DNA of 54,674 bases. Origin: Opitutales bacterium (GTDB lineage Bacteria > Verrucomicrobiota > Verrucomicrobiia > Opitutales > Opitutaceae). The DNA is taken from positions 1 through 54,674 of the forward strand of contig JABITN010000192.1 of the NCBI GenBank assembly GCA_018700525.1, given 5' to 3'. Of this stretch, positions 8,175 through 17,117 are shown in pieces. The translations under genes and the position numbers were made by a program. How positions within the stretch are numbered: position 1 is the stretch's first letter; each line of letters opens with the position of its first letter. The notes beneath the pieces are model-generated. The model was not told the DNA's origin, made no database searches, and worked only from the letters and a program-made list of their open reading frames with translations.

Positions 8175-10991
8175 CTATTCGGACTTTGGATTCAGCTTTG
8201 CAACGACGACGTTTTCGAAATTAAAGTACTTCTTCGCAGCTTCCTGAATCTCGTACGGATCGAAGACTTTAACCTGTTCAGGGAAATCGATGATTTCTCT
8301 AAACGGCCGTCCTTCACTCGCAGCAGAAGCCAAGTTACGTAGCCAAAAGCTATTTTCCTTCAAGCTCCGTTGGTAGCCCCGCAAGTGAATTTCCTGCACC
8401 TTCTCTAAGTTCTTAACCCGTACACCTCGTTCTTGGAGATCCATGATTTGCTGGATTCCCGCGCTAATCAGCAAATCCGCGTTAGCGGGTTCACAGGAAA
8501 ACGCGAACCCCGTCGAATAACGCTCGGTTGGCTCTCGAGAAAGCGAAGCGTAAACGCCAACTCCATATGTGCCTCCGTTTTCCTCACGCAAGGATTCGCG
8601 CATCCGAATGTTCAACAAATCCCGAACCACGCTCATAATGTATCGATTTTCTGACGACCATTCAGCCTCGCCATTGAATAGAACGCGAACACTCGTTTTC
8701 TCTTCCAAACCAAACCCAATCGTTACGTTGCTCTGCCCTGGAGCAGGGTCGTCATTCAAATGCCTTCCACGCTCTTCTCGACCAGTCGACGGAAGCGACG
8801 CCAAGTAGGTTTTCGAAAAGCTCTTCAACTCCTCCAAATCGATCGAACCAACGAAGACGAATGTGAAATCACTGAAATCTTTAAATCGACTCCTATAAAT
8901 AGCCAAGGCCAAGTCCGGATCGATATCGTCTAGAAGCTCCATATTTAAAGGCATGTGACGCGGATGATCGCCATAGAGTTTTTTTTCAATCGCATCTTGA
9001 AAAACCGACTGAGGCGATTGCGCGCGATTGATGACCATCGCTTTCAATCGAGATTCCAACGATGAAAATGCAGCCTTATCGAGACGCGGGTTTGTCGCTT
9101 GAAGATGAAGCAACCTGAAAAACGCGTCCGCGTCTCTCGGCGAATACGACCCGCGAAACCCCTCGTATTGACCATTTATATACGGAGACACATTAATGCT
9201 TTTCCCTGCCAAACGCTTTTCCAACTGAAGCGAATCAAATTCGCCCGCTCCGCTTTCGCCAAGAATCATGGTAGACATCGCTGCCGATAAGTATTCGTCG
9301 TCCATCACCAGGCTATGCCCACCCGGACTGAACGATTCCATCAAAACCTCGTCATTCTTAAAATCCGTATTCTTTACAATAACTTTCGCCCCATTGGAAA
9401 GTTCCCAGGTATGCGTATCCACGGATTCATCATACGACTCCGATACGACCGACCCATCGCTTGGCTCTTCAGCCAGCAAAGGCGCATCCAGGAAGCGATC
9501 GTCATAGGGGTCTAACTCAATCATCCCCGCCGACTCGACTGCTGCAATCAGCTCATTCTCTTTCGGAATTTTCCAACCAGCTTTTTCTGGTCCACTGAAC
9601 AAAGCCACCTGACTAGTCTTCTGGGCAAATCCATTGCCAATCGCATTCACTTCCTGAATCGTAATATCGGACAAGAAGCTCTCAGTCATTCGGAGCTCCA
9701 TCTCGATTCCTGGGATTGGCTCGTCAACAGTGTAGGCCCGAGTGTACTCGTCAGCGTAAGTGTTCGATTCTGTTTTATCGATCTCATCGAAAGCATTTTC
9801 GAGCGAACGCAAAACATCCGCTTTCACTCGTTCCAATTCTCCAGCAGTGAAACCGTCCCGAACAGCCCGATTGGTCTCGCCCATCAAAGCATCCAAGCCT
9901 TCTTGATAACGTTCTTCTCTAAAAATCACCGATTGCTGCAATGCCTCTTTTTCTCGAGCAATGCGGCTATTCGTCGCGCTCGCCTGAATGTAAGGAGGAT
10001 TCGGCTCACGAGCTCGCTCATCCAAGCGACGATTCAGCATCCCAAAATATAGTCGTTCCACAATCATCTGCCTATAATCTCGAGCGCTCTGGTCGGGACC
10101 TACCGGGCGCTTCAAAAGCATTCTAAATGAGGCAATCGTCAGCTCCGGATCCGTATCGATTGAATACAAAGCCTCGTCGTGGTCCGGCACTTCTGAAGGC
10201 GTCCTCTCAACCGCATTCTCATCGCTCTCAAGCTTACTGAAAACATCCTTAATGCGCTGCTCCACATCTTCGCCATCGATATCTCCCACCACTATCACTC
10301 CCATTAACTCGGGCCGATACCACTGCTTGTAGAATTCCTCAAAGCGTTCCCGCGGCGCGTTTCGTACAACAATCATGGAACCGATTGGCTTTCGCTGAGC
10401 GTATCGAGACTTGTAGAAAATATACGGGAATTGCTTCTCACTCAAACGCTCCCCAGCTCCCTGGCGAGAGCGCCATTCTTCCAAAATGACGCCTCGCTCC
10501 TTCTCAATCTCAACAGGATCCAGGGTCATCGAAGTCGCCCAATCCTCCAGAATCTCGAACCCAGTGCTCAACAACCCAGGTTTGTCCGTCGGCAATTCCA
10601 GCATATAAACCGTCTCGTTGTGCGACGTATAAGCATTTACATGGGAACCGAATCGCATCCCTGCCCGCTCCATGAAATCGATGATCGAGTTCTTCGGAAA
10701 TCGCTTCGTTCCATTGAAAGCCAAATGCTCCAGGAAGTGAGCTAATCCACGCTGCCGATCATTCTCTTGCAGCGAGCCCGCGTTCACAACCAATCGAAGG
10801 TATACACGCCCTTCGGGTTTCTTATTTTCGCGGACGTAATACTTCAACCCATTGTCCAACTGGCCAACAATCATGTTGGAGTCGACTGGCAACGGAGCAT
10901 CCAAGTCCGAAAAATCCTGAGCTAAACCCGAAGCCCAAAGGCTCAGACCCACGAAAATGGCTACTATACGAAAGGTACGAAAATCGATCAT
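8175..10991 (-). CDS. Exported M16-family zinc metallopeptidase (pitrilysin/PqqL-like)
   Basis: A 938-residue protein starting at the ATG at 10991; a longer frame to 11111 exists, but the shorter form begins with a good signal peptide (MIDFRTFRIVAIFVGLSLWASGLAQ). The inverted zinc motif HFLEH is at residues 85-89, and the third ligand is the expected Glu in the VILEEWRSR region about 75 residues later. The length matches the two-repeat M16 architecture (two active-site-type halves and two inactive halves), as in periplasmic PqqL-type proteases. Expected role is degradation of peptides in the periplasm. It is divergent from the CobW-type gene with a 225-nt shared upstream region. Substrate is unknown. 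Confidence 0.92.
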   Translation of the reverse strand: MIDFRTFRIVAIFVGLSLWASGLAQDFSDLDAPLPVDSNMIVGQLDNGLKYYVRENKKPEGRVYLRLVVNAGSLQENDRQRGLAHFLEHLAFNGTKRFPKNSIIDFMERAGMRFGSHVNAYTSHNETVYMLELPTDKPGLLSTGFEILEDWATSMTLDPVEIEKERGVILEEWRSRQGAGERLSEKQFPYIFYKSRYAQRKPIGSMIVVRNAPRERFEEFYKQWYRPELMGVIVVGDIDGEDVEQRIKDVFSKLESDENAVERTPSEVPDHDEALYSIDTDPELTIASFRMLLKRPVGPDQSARDYRQMIVERLYFGMLNRRLDERAREPNPPYIQASATNSRIAREKEALQQSVIFREERYQEGLDALMGETNRAVRDGFTAGELERVKADVLRSLENAFDEIDKTESNTYADEYTRAYTVDEPIPGIEMELRMTESFLSDITIQEVNAIGNGFAQKTSQVALFSGPEKAGWKIPKENELIAAVESAGMIELDPYDDRFLDAPLLAEEPSDGSVVSESYDESVDTHTWELSNGAKVIVKNTDFKNDEVLMESFSPGGHSLVMDDEYLSAAMSTMILGESGAGEFDSLQLEKRLAGKSINVSPYINGQYEGFRGSYSPRDADAFFRLLHLQATNPRLDKAAFSSLESRLKAMVINRAQSPQSVFQDAIEKKLYGDHPRHMPLNMELLDDIDPDLALAIYRSRFKDFSDFTFVFVGSIDLEELKSFSKTYLASLPSTGREERGRHLNDDPAPGQSNVTIGFGLEEKTSVRVLFNGEAEWSSENRYIMSVVRDLLNIRMRESLREENGGTYGVGVYASLSREPTERYSTGFAFSCEPANADLLISAGIQQIMDLQERGVRVKNLEKVQEIHLRGYQRSLKENSFWLRNLASAASEGRPFREIIDFPEQVKVFDPYEIQEAAKKYFNFENVVVAKLNPKSE

Positions 10992-11216
10992 AAAATCTAA
11001 ACTTGAAATTAGAAAAGGATAAATGCCAACCGAGAATTGAGCAACGCCACGCCAAGCACCCACCCAAAGACACCAACTGCGAGATGATGATCCCCGTCGG
11101 CTCGAACGCAAGCCTACGGTCTACCGCAACGAATCCAAAGTTCATGAATGACTGTGTTTCAAAACTCGAATGAACGATTGCACCCGACAAGCGCCCCGCA
11201 TTCAATTACGCAAAAT

Positions 11217-12443
11217 ATGGCACACGCTGATAGAAACGGCCTACTTCCAGTAATCGCCTTGTCTGGGTTTCTCGGAGCAGGCAAAACCACTTTGCTCAAT
11301 CACCTGATCCGCAACGCAGATGGCGAACGCATAGCGATCATCGTCAACGATATTGGCGAAGTGAATATTGACGCAACCCTCATAAACTCAGAGGTGAAGC
11401 AACTCGATGGAGAAATCAATCAGGTCATCGAGCTCAGCGGCGGATGTATTTGCTGCTCTATCCAAAGCGACCTGGTCGCCGCGGTGTCGGAGCTCACCGA
11501 AAATCTGAAAGTCGACAGACTAATAGTCGAATCCACAGGCGTTGCTGAGCCGGTCTCGGTCGCCCAGACCTTTCTCTCCGAAGACATTGCTGGACGCCCG
11601 CTCGAAGAAAGCGCTCGCATAGATTCCCTCGTGACGGTTGTCGATGCCGCGTTCTTTCTCGAAGAGTGGCGAGCTCACGAGCTTAAAAGACCTTCTCGCT
11701 CCCTGCTCCGGCAAGAAGACGATCGCTCGATTTTCGAACTCGTTATTGAGCAAATAGAATGCACGGACATACTCGTAGCTAACAAAATCGACCTGCTGGA
11801 CCCCCCAGATCGAGCCAAACTAAAAGCGATTCTCCAAAGCCTTAACGAACGAGCCCACTACCACGAGGCGACTCAAGGCCAGGTACCCAAGAACGCCTTG
11901 CTCGGGCTCTTTCTGTTTGATTTGAAACAGACCCTTTCCGGTGCGAATTGGTTAAGGCACATCGAAAGCAGCCACGCGAAAATCGACCTAAACGATCGGT
12001 TTCGAAAAGTCCAAATACCCCAGTCTTCGCTCATTCAACCCAATCTCGGCAAAACGATCAATTCTAACAACCCAATTAAAAGCTCCATTAATACCTTCGT
12101 CTACCGTGCCAGACGTCCATTCGATGCTGATAAATTTGCCGCTGTAATCAATCGATCAATACCGGGCTTACTGCGCGCCAAAGGCTATTGCTGGATCGAA
12201 GATCAAAACGAAGCGGTAGGATTCCTATCCATCGCCGGATCCACAACACGTTGCGATTTTCTCGGCAACTGGTGGGCTGCAGCCCTCGAAAACGGTAAAA
12301 TCGACAGATCCCAACTTCCCGCCGAAATCGAGTGCAAGTGGGAAGCACCTCACGGCGATCGTCGCCAAGAACTTGTATTCATCGGCATCAACCTCAACGG
12401 GGAAGCCCTAAAAGACCAAATCGACGCTTGTTTGATCGATTAA
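11217..12443 (+). CDS. CobW/G3E-family metal-chaperone GTPase
   Basis: A 408-residue P-loop GTPase. Walker A GFLGAGKTTLLNHL is at residues 17-30, the metal-binding GCICC motif at 76-80, the ESTGVAEP switch motif near 105, and ANKIDLLD (guanine specificity, NKxD) near 185. A CobW C-terminal domain follows (FVYRARRPFDADKF to the end). G3E GTPases of this type deliver metal ions, often zinc, to client proteins. No zinc-responsive operator or zinc-related neighbour is visible, so the metal is open. The start is chosen at 11217 because the family begins just before the P-loop; an in-frame ATG at 11148 would add 23 residues with no clear function. Convergent with the glucokinase gene. Confidence 0.88.
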   Translation: MAHADRNGLLPVIALSGFLGAGKTTLLNHLIRNADGERIAIIVNDIGEVNIDATLINSEVKQLDGEINQVIELSGGCICCSIQSDLVAAVSELTENLKVDRLIVESTGVAEPVSVAQTFLSEDIAGRPLEESARIDSLVTVVDAAFFLEEWRAHELKRPSRSLLRQEDDRSIFELVIEQIECTDILVANKIDLLDPPDRAKLKAILQSLNERAHYHEATQGQVPKNALLGLFLFDLKQTLSGANWLRHIESSHAKIDLNDRFRKVQIPQSSLIQPNLGKTINSNNPIKSSINTFVYRARRPFDADKFAAVINRSIPGLLRAKGYCWIEDQNEAVGFLSIAGSTTRCDFLGNWWAAALENGKIDRSQLPAEIECKWEAPHGDRRQELVFIGINLNGEALKDQIDACLID

Positions 12444-12614
12444 CGAATCCCAACACATTGAAGAGCAAATCCAACGGAGGGCCGGCGTTTGCTCAGCGAC
12501 GCTATAGAAACTAAAAAGCCCCCATGCACATTCAAGTTCGGATGCATCGAAGCACATAAGAATTCTAGTCCAATTTGATTTAGCAAAGCCACCAAAGCAG
12601 CCCTCCTCTTGAAA

Positions 12615-13694
12615 TTACCGCGCAGCCCAGCCTGCGTTAGCCGCGCCAAGCAAAGATATATTGTAGTTGCGAATTATATACACCGGAATATCCTTCAAGA
12701 TATTCCTAACCTGTACACATTCATTTTGCTCGAAGAAACGAATAAACTGATTGCCGTCCAAAAAGAACTCTTCATTTTTTCCGACGATCCCTCCGGCCAA
12801 GAAAAGCCCCCCTTTCGGCAACACGATACTAGCAAAATCCGCAGATACGCGGCCGTAGATTTTTACGAACAATCGTATCACGCCTCTACATACGGGGTGA
12901 TTTGAAGCGTACCGAGAAACTAATCGAGGTTGATCCGACGCACTCGCATTGAGAATTTCCTCGAGGGTTTCGTCAATTTGCGAACCGTGCGACTCCATAT
13001 AATATCTCAAGAGTGCCACGATCCCCTTGCCTGAAAGCAAATCCTCGTTTTCAACAACCCAGCCCACTTCTTTGCGTAGCTGATCCAAAATCTCTTGAGT
13101 TTCTCGGTCAAACGACGAGAAGCTTGCATGTCCGCCTTCCGACGGCACAGATCGGGCCGCTTCGCTATCGCCTAGCATAATGCTCACGCCCAACCCCGTT
13201 CCGGCCCCAACAATCAAACGCGTATCGCCTTCCGGCTCCGGCCGATTTCCATTTGTGTGAGGCATAACCGTCACTTGATCCGGATCGTCTAGATCCAATA
13301 GTGGTACGCCAAAACTAATCGCTTCGAAATCATTAATCGCGCGGATCGGAAAACCGAATTCTCGAGTCAACGCATCCCCGTCGACACCCCACGGCAAATT
13401 CGACATCGAGCAGCAATTGCCATTAACCGGACCCGCTCCGCTGATGCATCCTAATTCCGGGCACAAATCCGGATAGCGGACATTAAGCTCCTCCAAGCCC
13501 CGAACAACCAAAGGGCCGATCGCATCAATGTCCAAACTAGAGGCGCTCACTTCCATTAGGATACGGAAACCCTCGTCACCCTTCATAACAAAAGCGAGGT
13601 TCGCATTGGTCCCGCCAATATCACCCGACAAAATCACCGTTTCACCAGCCCAGGCATTCTCGCTCCAATCAATCGTTACTTCGCGATCCATCAT
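12615..13694 (-). CDS. glk: Glucokinase
   Basis: A 359-residue ROK/glucokinase-fold enzyme of the proteobacterial Glk type, phosphorylating glucose to glucose 6-phosphate with ATP in the cytoplasm. ATP-binding SGDIGGTNANLAF is near residues 23-35. ISGAGPVNGN, SNLPWGVDGDAL and AINDFEAISFGVP are characteristic of the Glk family, and VGAGTGLGVSIM and PSEGGH are the second phosphate loop and the sugar-binding Glu-His patch. It is somewhat longer than the E. coli enzyme (321 residues), mainly at the N-terminus. Two adjacent ATG codons at 13694 and 13691 are both possible. It lies alone between the CobW-type gene (convergent) and the rhodanese-thioredoxin gene (divergent, 173 nt). Confidence 0.9.
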   Translation of the reverse strand: MMDREVTIDWSENAWAGETVILSGDIGGTNANLAFVMKGDEGFRILMEVSASSLDIDAIGPLVVRGLEELNVRYPDLCPELGCISGAGPVNGNCCSMSNLPWGVDGDALTREFGFPIRAINDFEAISFGVPLLDLDDPDQVTVMPHTNGNRPEPEGDTRLIVGAGTGLGVSIMLGDSEAARSVPSEGGHASFSSFDRETQEILDQLRKEVGWVVENEDLLSGKGIVALLRYYMESHGSQIDETLEEILNASASDQPRLVSRYASNHPVCRGVIRLFVKIYGRVSADFASIVLPKGGLFLAGGIVGKNEEFFLDGNQFIRFFEQNECVQVRNILKDIPVYIIRNYNISLLGAANAGWAAR

Positions 13695-13867
13695 AGGCCT
13701 CTACGATCCGAACGCTCTCCTGGGATTCAAGGCTAATCAATTCTATGAGAACGCTTTTCCAACGAGAAGCCTAGGGTTTCTAGGCTAATTAACGATCAAT
13801 GGGAACTTTGACAATTAAACTGCTTTCCTATTCAATTTCCCAATCGTTTAAAACCACCTTACCTGAA

Positions 13868-14593
13868 ATGAGCTCAACATCTATTCTCCGATCGACCTTG
13901 ATCGCCATCGCTTCTTTCCTGTTCTCCGTATCCTCCCAAGCTGGGATCGAAAACGTTCCACCAGCAAAGTTCCTCGAACTCGCGAATCGAAATAACGGTA
14001 TCATTCTCGACGTACGCACCCCCGAAGAAGTCGCTCAAGGTCACATTTCAGGAGCCAGCGTCCTGAATATCTACGACAAGGATTTCGAGCGAAAACTCAA
14101 TTTAATGCAAAAGGACAAGCCAATCTACGTCTATTGCCGATCAGGCGGCCGAAGTTCCAAAGCTGCTCAGACCATGAATGCCAACGGATTCAAATCCATC
14201 TACAATTTAACTGGCGGTATCGGAGCCTGGAACAACGCCAAGCTCCCTCTAGAAAAAACGGATAACGTGCCCGCCGAAAAAGCGGCCCCTCTTTCCCGAA
14301 ACGATTTCGAAGAAAAGCTAGCCGCTAAATCCGTGGCGCTAGCGGACTTTCACACAGAATGGTGCATGCCCTGCAAGCAAATGGCTCCGATAATCGATAA
14401 TCTTGAAAAGGAATTTGCAAACCAAGCGTCTATCATTCGAGTCGACCTAGACAGCAGCCCTGAGCTTGGGTCGAGCTTCGAAGTCCAAGGTGTCCCCGTT
14501 TTCATTCTCTTCGTAGACGGCAAAGAACAATGGCGTCACTCTGGGACTATCGACGTGCACGTTCTTCAAGCGAAAATCGCAAGCGCCCTATAG
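13868..14593 (+). CDS. Exported rhodanese-thioredoxin fusion protein
   Basis: A 241-residue protein with a signal peptide (MSSTSILRSTLIAIASFLFSVSSQAG) and two domains. The rhodanese domain (about 28-127) has its active Cys at 90 in YVYCRSGGRSS and the substrate loop LDVRTPEEVAQGH. The thioredoxin domain (about 143-241) has WCMPC at 165-169. The first domain can bind a persulfide and the second can reduce or exchange it, so the fusion could pass sulfur or electrons in the periplasm. Start at ATG 13868 is preferred over 13799 because the signal peptide then lies at the N-terminus. It ends 19 nt from the convergent end of the next gene. It is near, but not part of, the bacillithiol operon. Confidence 0.88.
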   Translation: MSSTSILRSTLIAIASFLFSVSSQAGIENVPPAKFLELANRNNGIILDVRTPEEVAQGHISGASVLNIYDKDFERKLNLMQKDKPIYVYCRSGGRSSKAAQTMNANGFKSIYNLTGGIGAWNNAKLPLEKTDNVPAEKAAPLSRNDFEEKLAAKSVALADFHTEWCMPCKQMAPIIDNLEKEFANQASIIRVDLDSSPELGSSFEVQGVPVFILFVDGKEQWRHSGTIDVHVLQAKIASAL

Positions 14594-14612
14594 TCCTAAA
14601 CGATAGAGCACT

Positions 14613-15206
14613 CTATTCCTTCTTCTTCGGCGCCTTATTTTTCGGAGGCGTAATCATAATGTGGGCACGATGCGTTCCCGCGTCCATAATCCAAGGAGCT
14701 CCAGGAACAACTGCAGCGAGTGGCAAGCCCGTACTTTCAGGAGTCGCAAATGGGATGTAGAACACCCAACGCAAAAACGTATTCTCGATCTCCTTAGTTT
14801 CATTATTCACCTCGCCCGTCATCACGTTTAGCAATGCGCGCTCGGGCATCGAGAGTTTACCCGATCTCACCTCGTCCTCGCGGATTTGAAAAATCTCTTT
14901 CGTCTTCTTGCCTTCCTTTTTCAATTCACGCCCACGAGCCATAAAGGACTCTAAACTGTCATGGTAGCAAGCGACGCTAAACCCTTTACGAGCCGGATCG
15001 TCGGCTAGGCAAATGAGGTCGTTAGTCCCCTCTCGCAAAACAGCAAAGGTCCCATCACTCTTATAACCAAGAACAGTCGATTTCGCGTGCTCATGCTCAG
15101 GAGCCGCTAATACCGCAGTGGCGATTTGCCAATCTTCGGAGGGATAATTTTGAGCGAACGACGCAACCGTCGCAGTTAGGGTAATTAAAAAAACGTAAAA
15201 CTTCAT
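14613..15206 (-). CDS. Exported protein of unknown function
   Basis: A 197-residue protein with a signal peptide (MKFYVFLITLTATVASFAQ). The mature part has an ICLADDPARKGFSVACYHDSLE segment with two Cys residues, a middle with many charged residues, and ends in a Lys-rich tail (PKNKAPKKKE). GTHRAHIMI near residue 180 holds two His that could bind a metal. I do not recognise the family. It follows the bshA gene on the same strand after 69 nt, so it may be the last gene of that transcript, but the spacing is looser than inside the operon. Confidence 0.7.
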   Translation of the reverse strand: MKFYVFLITLTATVASFAQNYPSEDWQIATAVLAAPEHEHAKSTVLGYKSDGTFAVLREGTNDLICLADDPARKGFSVACYHDSLESFMARGRELKKEGKKTKEIFQIREDEVRSGKLSMPERALLNVMTGEVNNETKEIENTFLRWVFYIPFATPESTGLPLAAVVPGAPWIMDAGTHRAHIMITPPKNKAPKKKE

Positions 15207-15275
15207 AAACGAAGACGTAATTGTATTTAGTACAGAGAGGCAATCCGTATTTTCGAGAGACCTTCACGGCGCGAA

Positions 15276-16400
15276 TTAAGCCAAAACGTCCCGGTAAGCT
15301 GCGAGATAGGATTCCACGACCGTAGACGCTGAAAACATTTCAACTGCTCTTCTTTTCGCCCTATCTCCCATACGGTATCGTAAAAAACCATCCTGCGCCA
15401 AGCGAGCAATCGCTTGACCCAGACGGTCGGTATCCTCGAAAGGAACTAGAAAACCGGTCTCTCCATCCTCAACCACTTCAGGAATTCCGCCAACATCGAA
15501 TGACACGCTTGGCAAGCCATGACGCATACCCTCCAAAATTCCGAGGCAGAAACTTTCGTACTCCGACGAGTAGACAGTAAAATCAGAAGCCGCATAGTAG
15601 TCGTCAACCTCATACACGTCATCGATTACGATCACTCGATCCGTTAAGCTATACCTTTCTATTTCCGGCAATATCCGCGACGAATCCGCACCCGCCAAAA
15701 TCAACAATTTCCCGTCATGCTCAGCAACCGTCGATTGAAACCCAGCTAAGAGTAAATCCACCCGTTTAATTAAACGAAGATTCGACGCATGAATAGCCAA
15801 CGGTTCGTCGCCAATATCCAATGACACTCTAATTTGCTCCCGCGAACGGACTACGGTTTTGGGCTCGAAGAAATTTGGAATCACGTCGATTTTCTTCTTT
15901 AGCTCAAAGAGCGCTAATGTACGCTGCTTCAAATTCTCGGAAACGCATGTCACCTTATCCGATGCTTCTAGAACATGTTGAAGCAATAATCGGTACTCCG
16001 GCATTGCTCCCAAATAAACGATATCGGTCCCATGTAGCGTCGTCACGATTGGCGGCGCGGCCAGCCCAATCAATTCCCTAGCGATCCAAGCTGCAGCTGC
16101 GTGCGGGATCGCGTAGTGAGCATGAACCACGTCGATCTCGTACTGCGAACAGACCTCCGCAATCCGTGTTGCCAAAGGCAAGGTATGGTCGGGACTTTTG
16201 AAAAGCGGGAATTCGACCGGAGTCGACTCGCAAAAATGAACTCTCGGATAATCATCCTGCATCCGAAAAGGCGGTCGCTCGGAAATAATGAACACCTCAT
16301 GACCCAAATCCGCCAACCGGTGACCCAATTCCGTAGCCAGGATTCCACTACCTCCGACGGTCGGATGACAAAGCAATGCGACTCTCAGTAATTTACCCAT
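15276..16400 (-). CDS. bshA: N-acetyl-alpha-D-glucosaminyl L-malate synthase (bacillithiol step 1)
   Basis: A 374-residue GT4-type retaining glycosyltransferase that joins UDP-GlcNAc and L-malate to form GlcNAc-malate, the first step of bacillithiol synthesis. The N-terminus LLCHPTVGGSGILATELGHR (residues 9-28) is the distinctive BshA glycine-rich loop. LHGTDIVYLG near residue 122, SDKVTCVSENLKQ and VIPNFFEPK are further BshA signatures. SEYESFCLGILEGMRHGLP near residue 280 carries the nucleotide-sugar binding Glu residues. Length matches the family. The ATG at 16400 follows AGGA by three bases; the preceding bshB ends 3 nt upstream, so translation is probably coupled. Last gene of the tight operon. 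Assignment is strong. Confidence 0.92.
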   Translation of the reverse strand: MGKLLRVALLCHPTVGGSGILATELGHRLADLGHEVFIISERPPFRMQDDYPRVHFCESTPVEFPLFKSPDHTLPLATRIAEVCSQYEIDVVHAHYAIPHAAAAWIARELIGLAAPPIVTTLHGTDIVYLGAMPEYRLLLQHVLEASDKVTCVSENLKQRTLALFELKKKIDVIPNFFEPKTVVRSREQIRVSLDIGDEPLAIHASNLRLIKRVDLLLAGFQSTVAEHDGKLLILAGADSSRILPEIERYSLTDRVIVIDDVYEVDDYYAASDFTVYSSEYESFCLGILEGMRHGLPSVSFDVGGIPEVVEDGETGFLVPFEDTDRLGQAIARLAQDGFLRYRMGDRAKRRAVEMFSASTVVESYLAAYRDVLA

Positions 16401-16403
16401 TTC

Positions 16404-17117
16404 CTACAAACGCGGGCTCCTTAAAGAGCTCAGATCAGCTGAAGAAGCAACGATCAAGGGCCCTTCCGAATAAAGCCGCAACGCAGATCCCACTCCCATT
16501 TGAATCCCTAAAGTCCGAGCCCGCGAAAGCTGAAGATCGGTATAATCCAAATTGCTCGTCTGACTCGAATGACACTGCATCAACGTTTTCCACTTCTCAA
16601 CCTGCGGCGACACATCCACCAAAATAGGCGTCAAACCATCTGTCCCCAACGCCTCGCTCGAAATATCATAAAACAACAAAGCCTCTACCGCATGAGGATC
16701 AAGATCCTCTAAACCAGGCGTTTTCCCATATCGAGCCAATCGATGCCCATCGCGAACGATGCGACTCGTTTCACGATGATCCGGGTGTTGATTCAAATGC
16801 CCTGTCGGTGCAAGAATCAGATTGGGCCGCAATCGGCGAATCATTTTCGCAGCAAGCAAAGTCGTATCCAAGTCCGCCCGTATTCGCGTATCTCCTGCGG
16901 TCGACGGAAAATGAATCTCCGCCCCCAGCATCTCAGCCGCTTGACGGGCTTCGTCCTCGCGCTTCGAACGATCTCCATGAGTCCCCGCTTCTCCGCGAGA
17001 CAAAACCGCCAAATCCAAATGCGCTCCTCGTTCGGCAACATCCAAAAGCAACGCTCCGCAACCAAACTCAATATCGTCGGGATGTGCACCAAAAGCTAAA
17101 ATTCGTTTACCATTCAT
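16404..17117 (-). CDS. bshB: GlcNAc-malate deacetylase (bacillithiol step 2)
   Basis: A 237-residue LmbE/PIG-L-family zinc hydrolase, BshB1-like, removing the acetyl group from GlcNAc-malate. The metal and catalytic motif AHPDD is at residues 11-15 (LAFGAHPDDIEFGCG) and the second metal site is HPDH (LNQHPDHRET), with GEAGTHGD between them as in BshB1. No signal peptide, so cytoplasmic. The ATG at 17117 is preferred over an upstream one at 17189, since it begins right at the conserved MNGKRILAFG; it overlaps the end of the preceding gene by 11 nt. Followed after 3 nt by bshA, which makes the function very likely. Confidence 0.9.
   Translation of the reverse strand: MNGKRILAFGAHPDDIEFGCGALLLDVAERGAHLDLAVLSRGEAGTHGDRSKREDEARQAAEMLGAEIHFPSTAGDTRIRADLDTTLLAAKMIRRLRPNLILAPTGHLNQHPDHRETSRIVRDGHRLARYGKTPGLEDLDPHAVEALLFYDISSEALGTDGLTPILVDVSPQVEKWKTLMQCHSSQTSNLDYTDLQLSRARTLGIQMGVGSALRLYSEGPLIVASSADLSSLRSPRL

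Noticed and set aside
12463-12494. Inverted repeat GAGCAAA/TTTGCTC after the CobW-type gene
   Set aside because: Seven-bp arms with an 18-nt loop and no T run; too weak for a terminator call.
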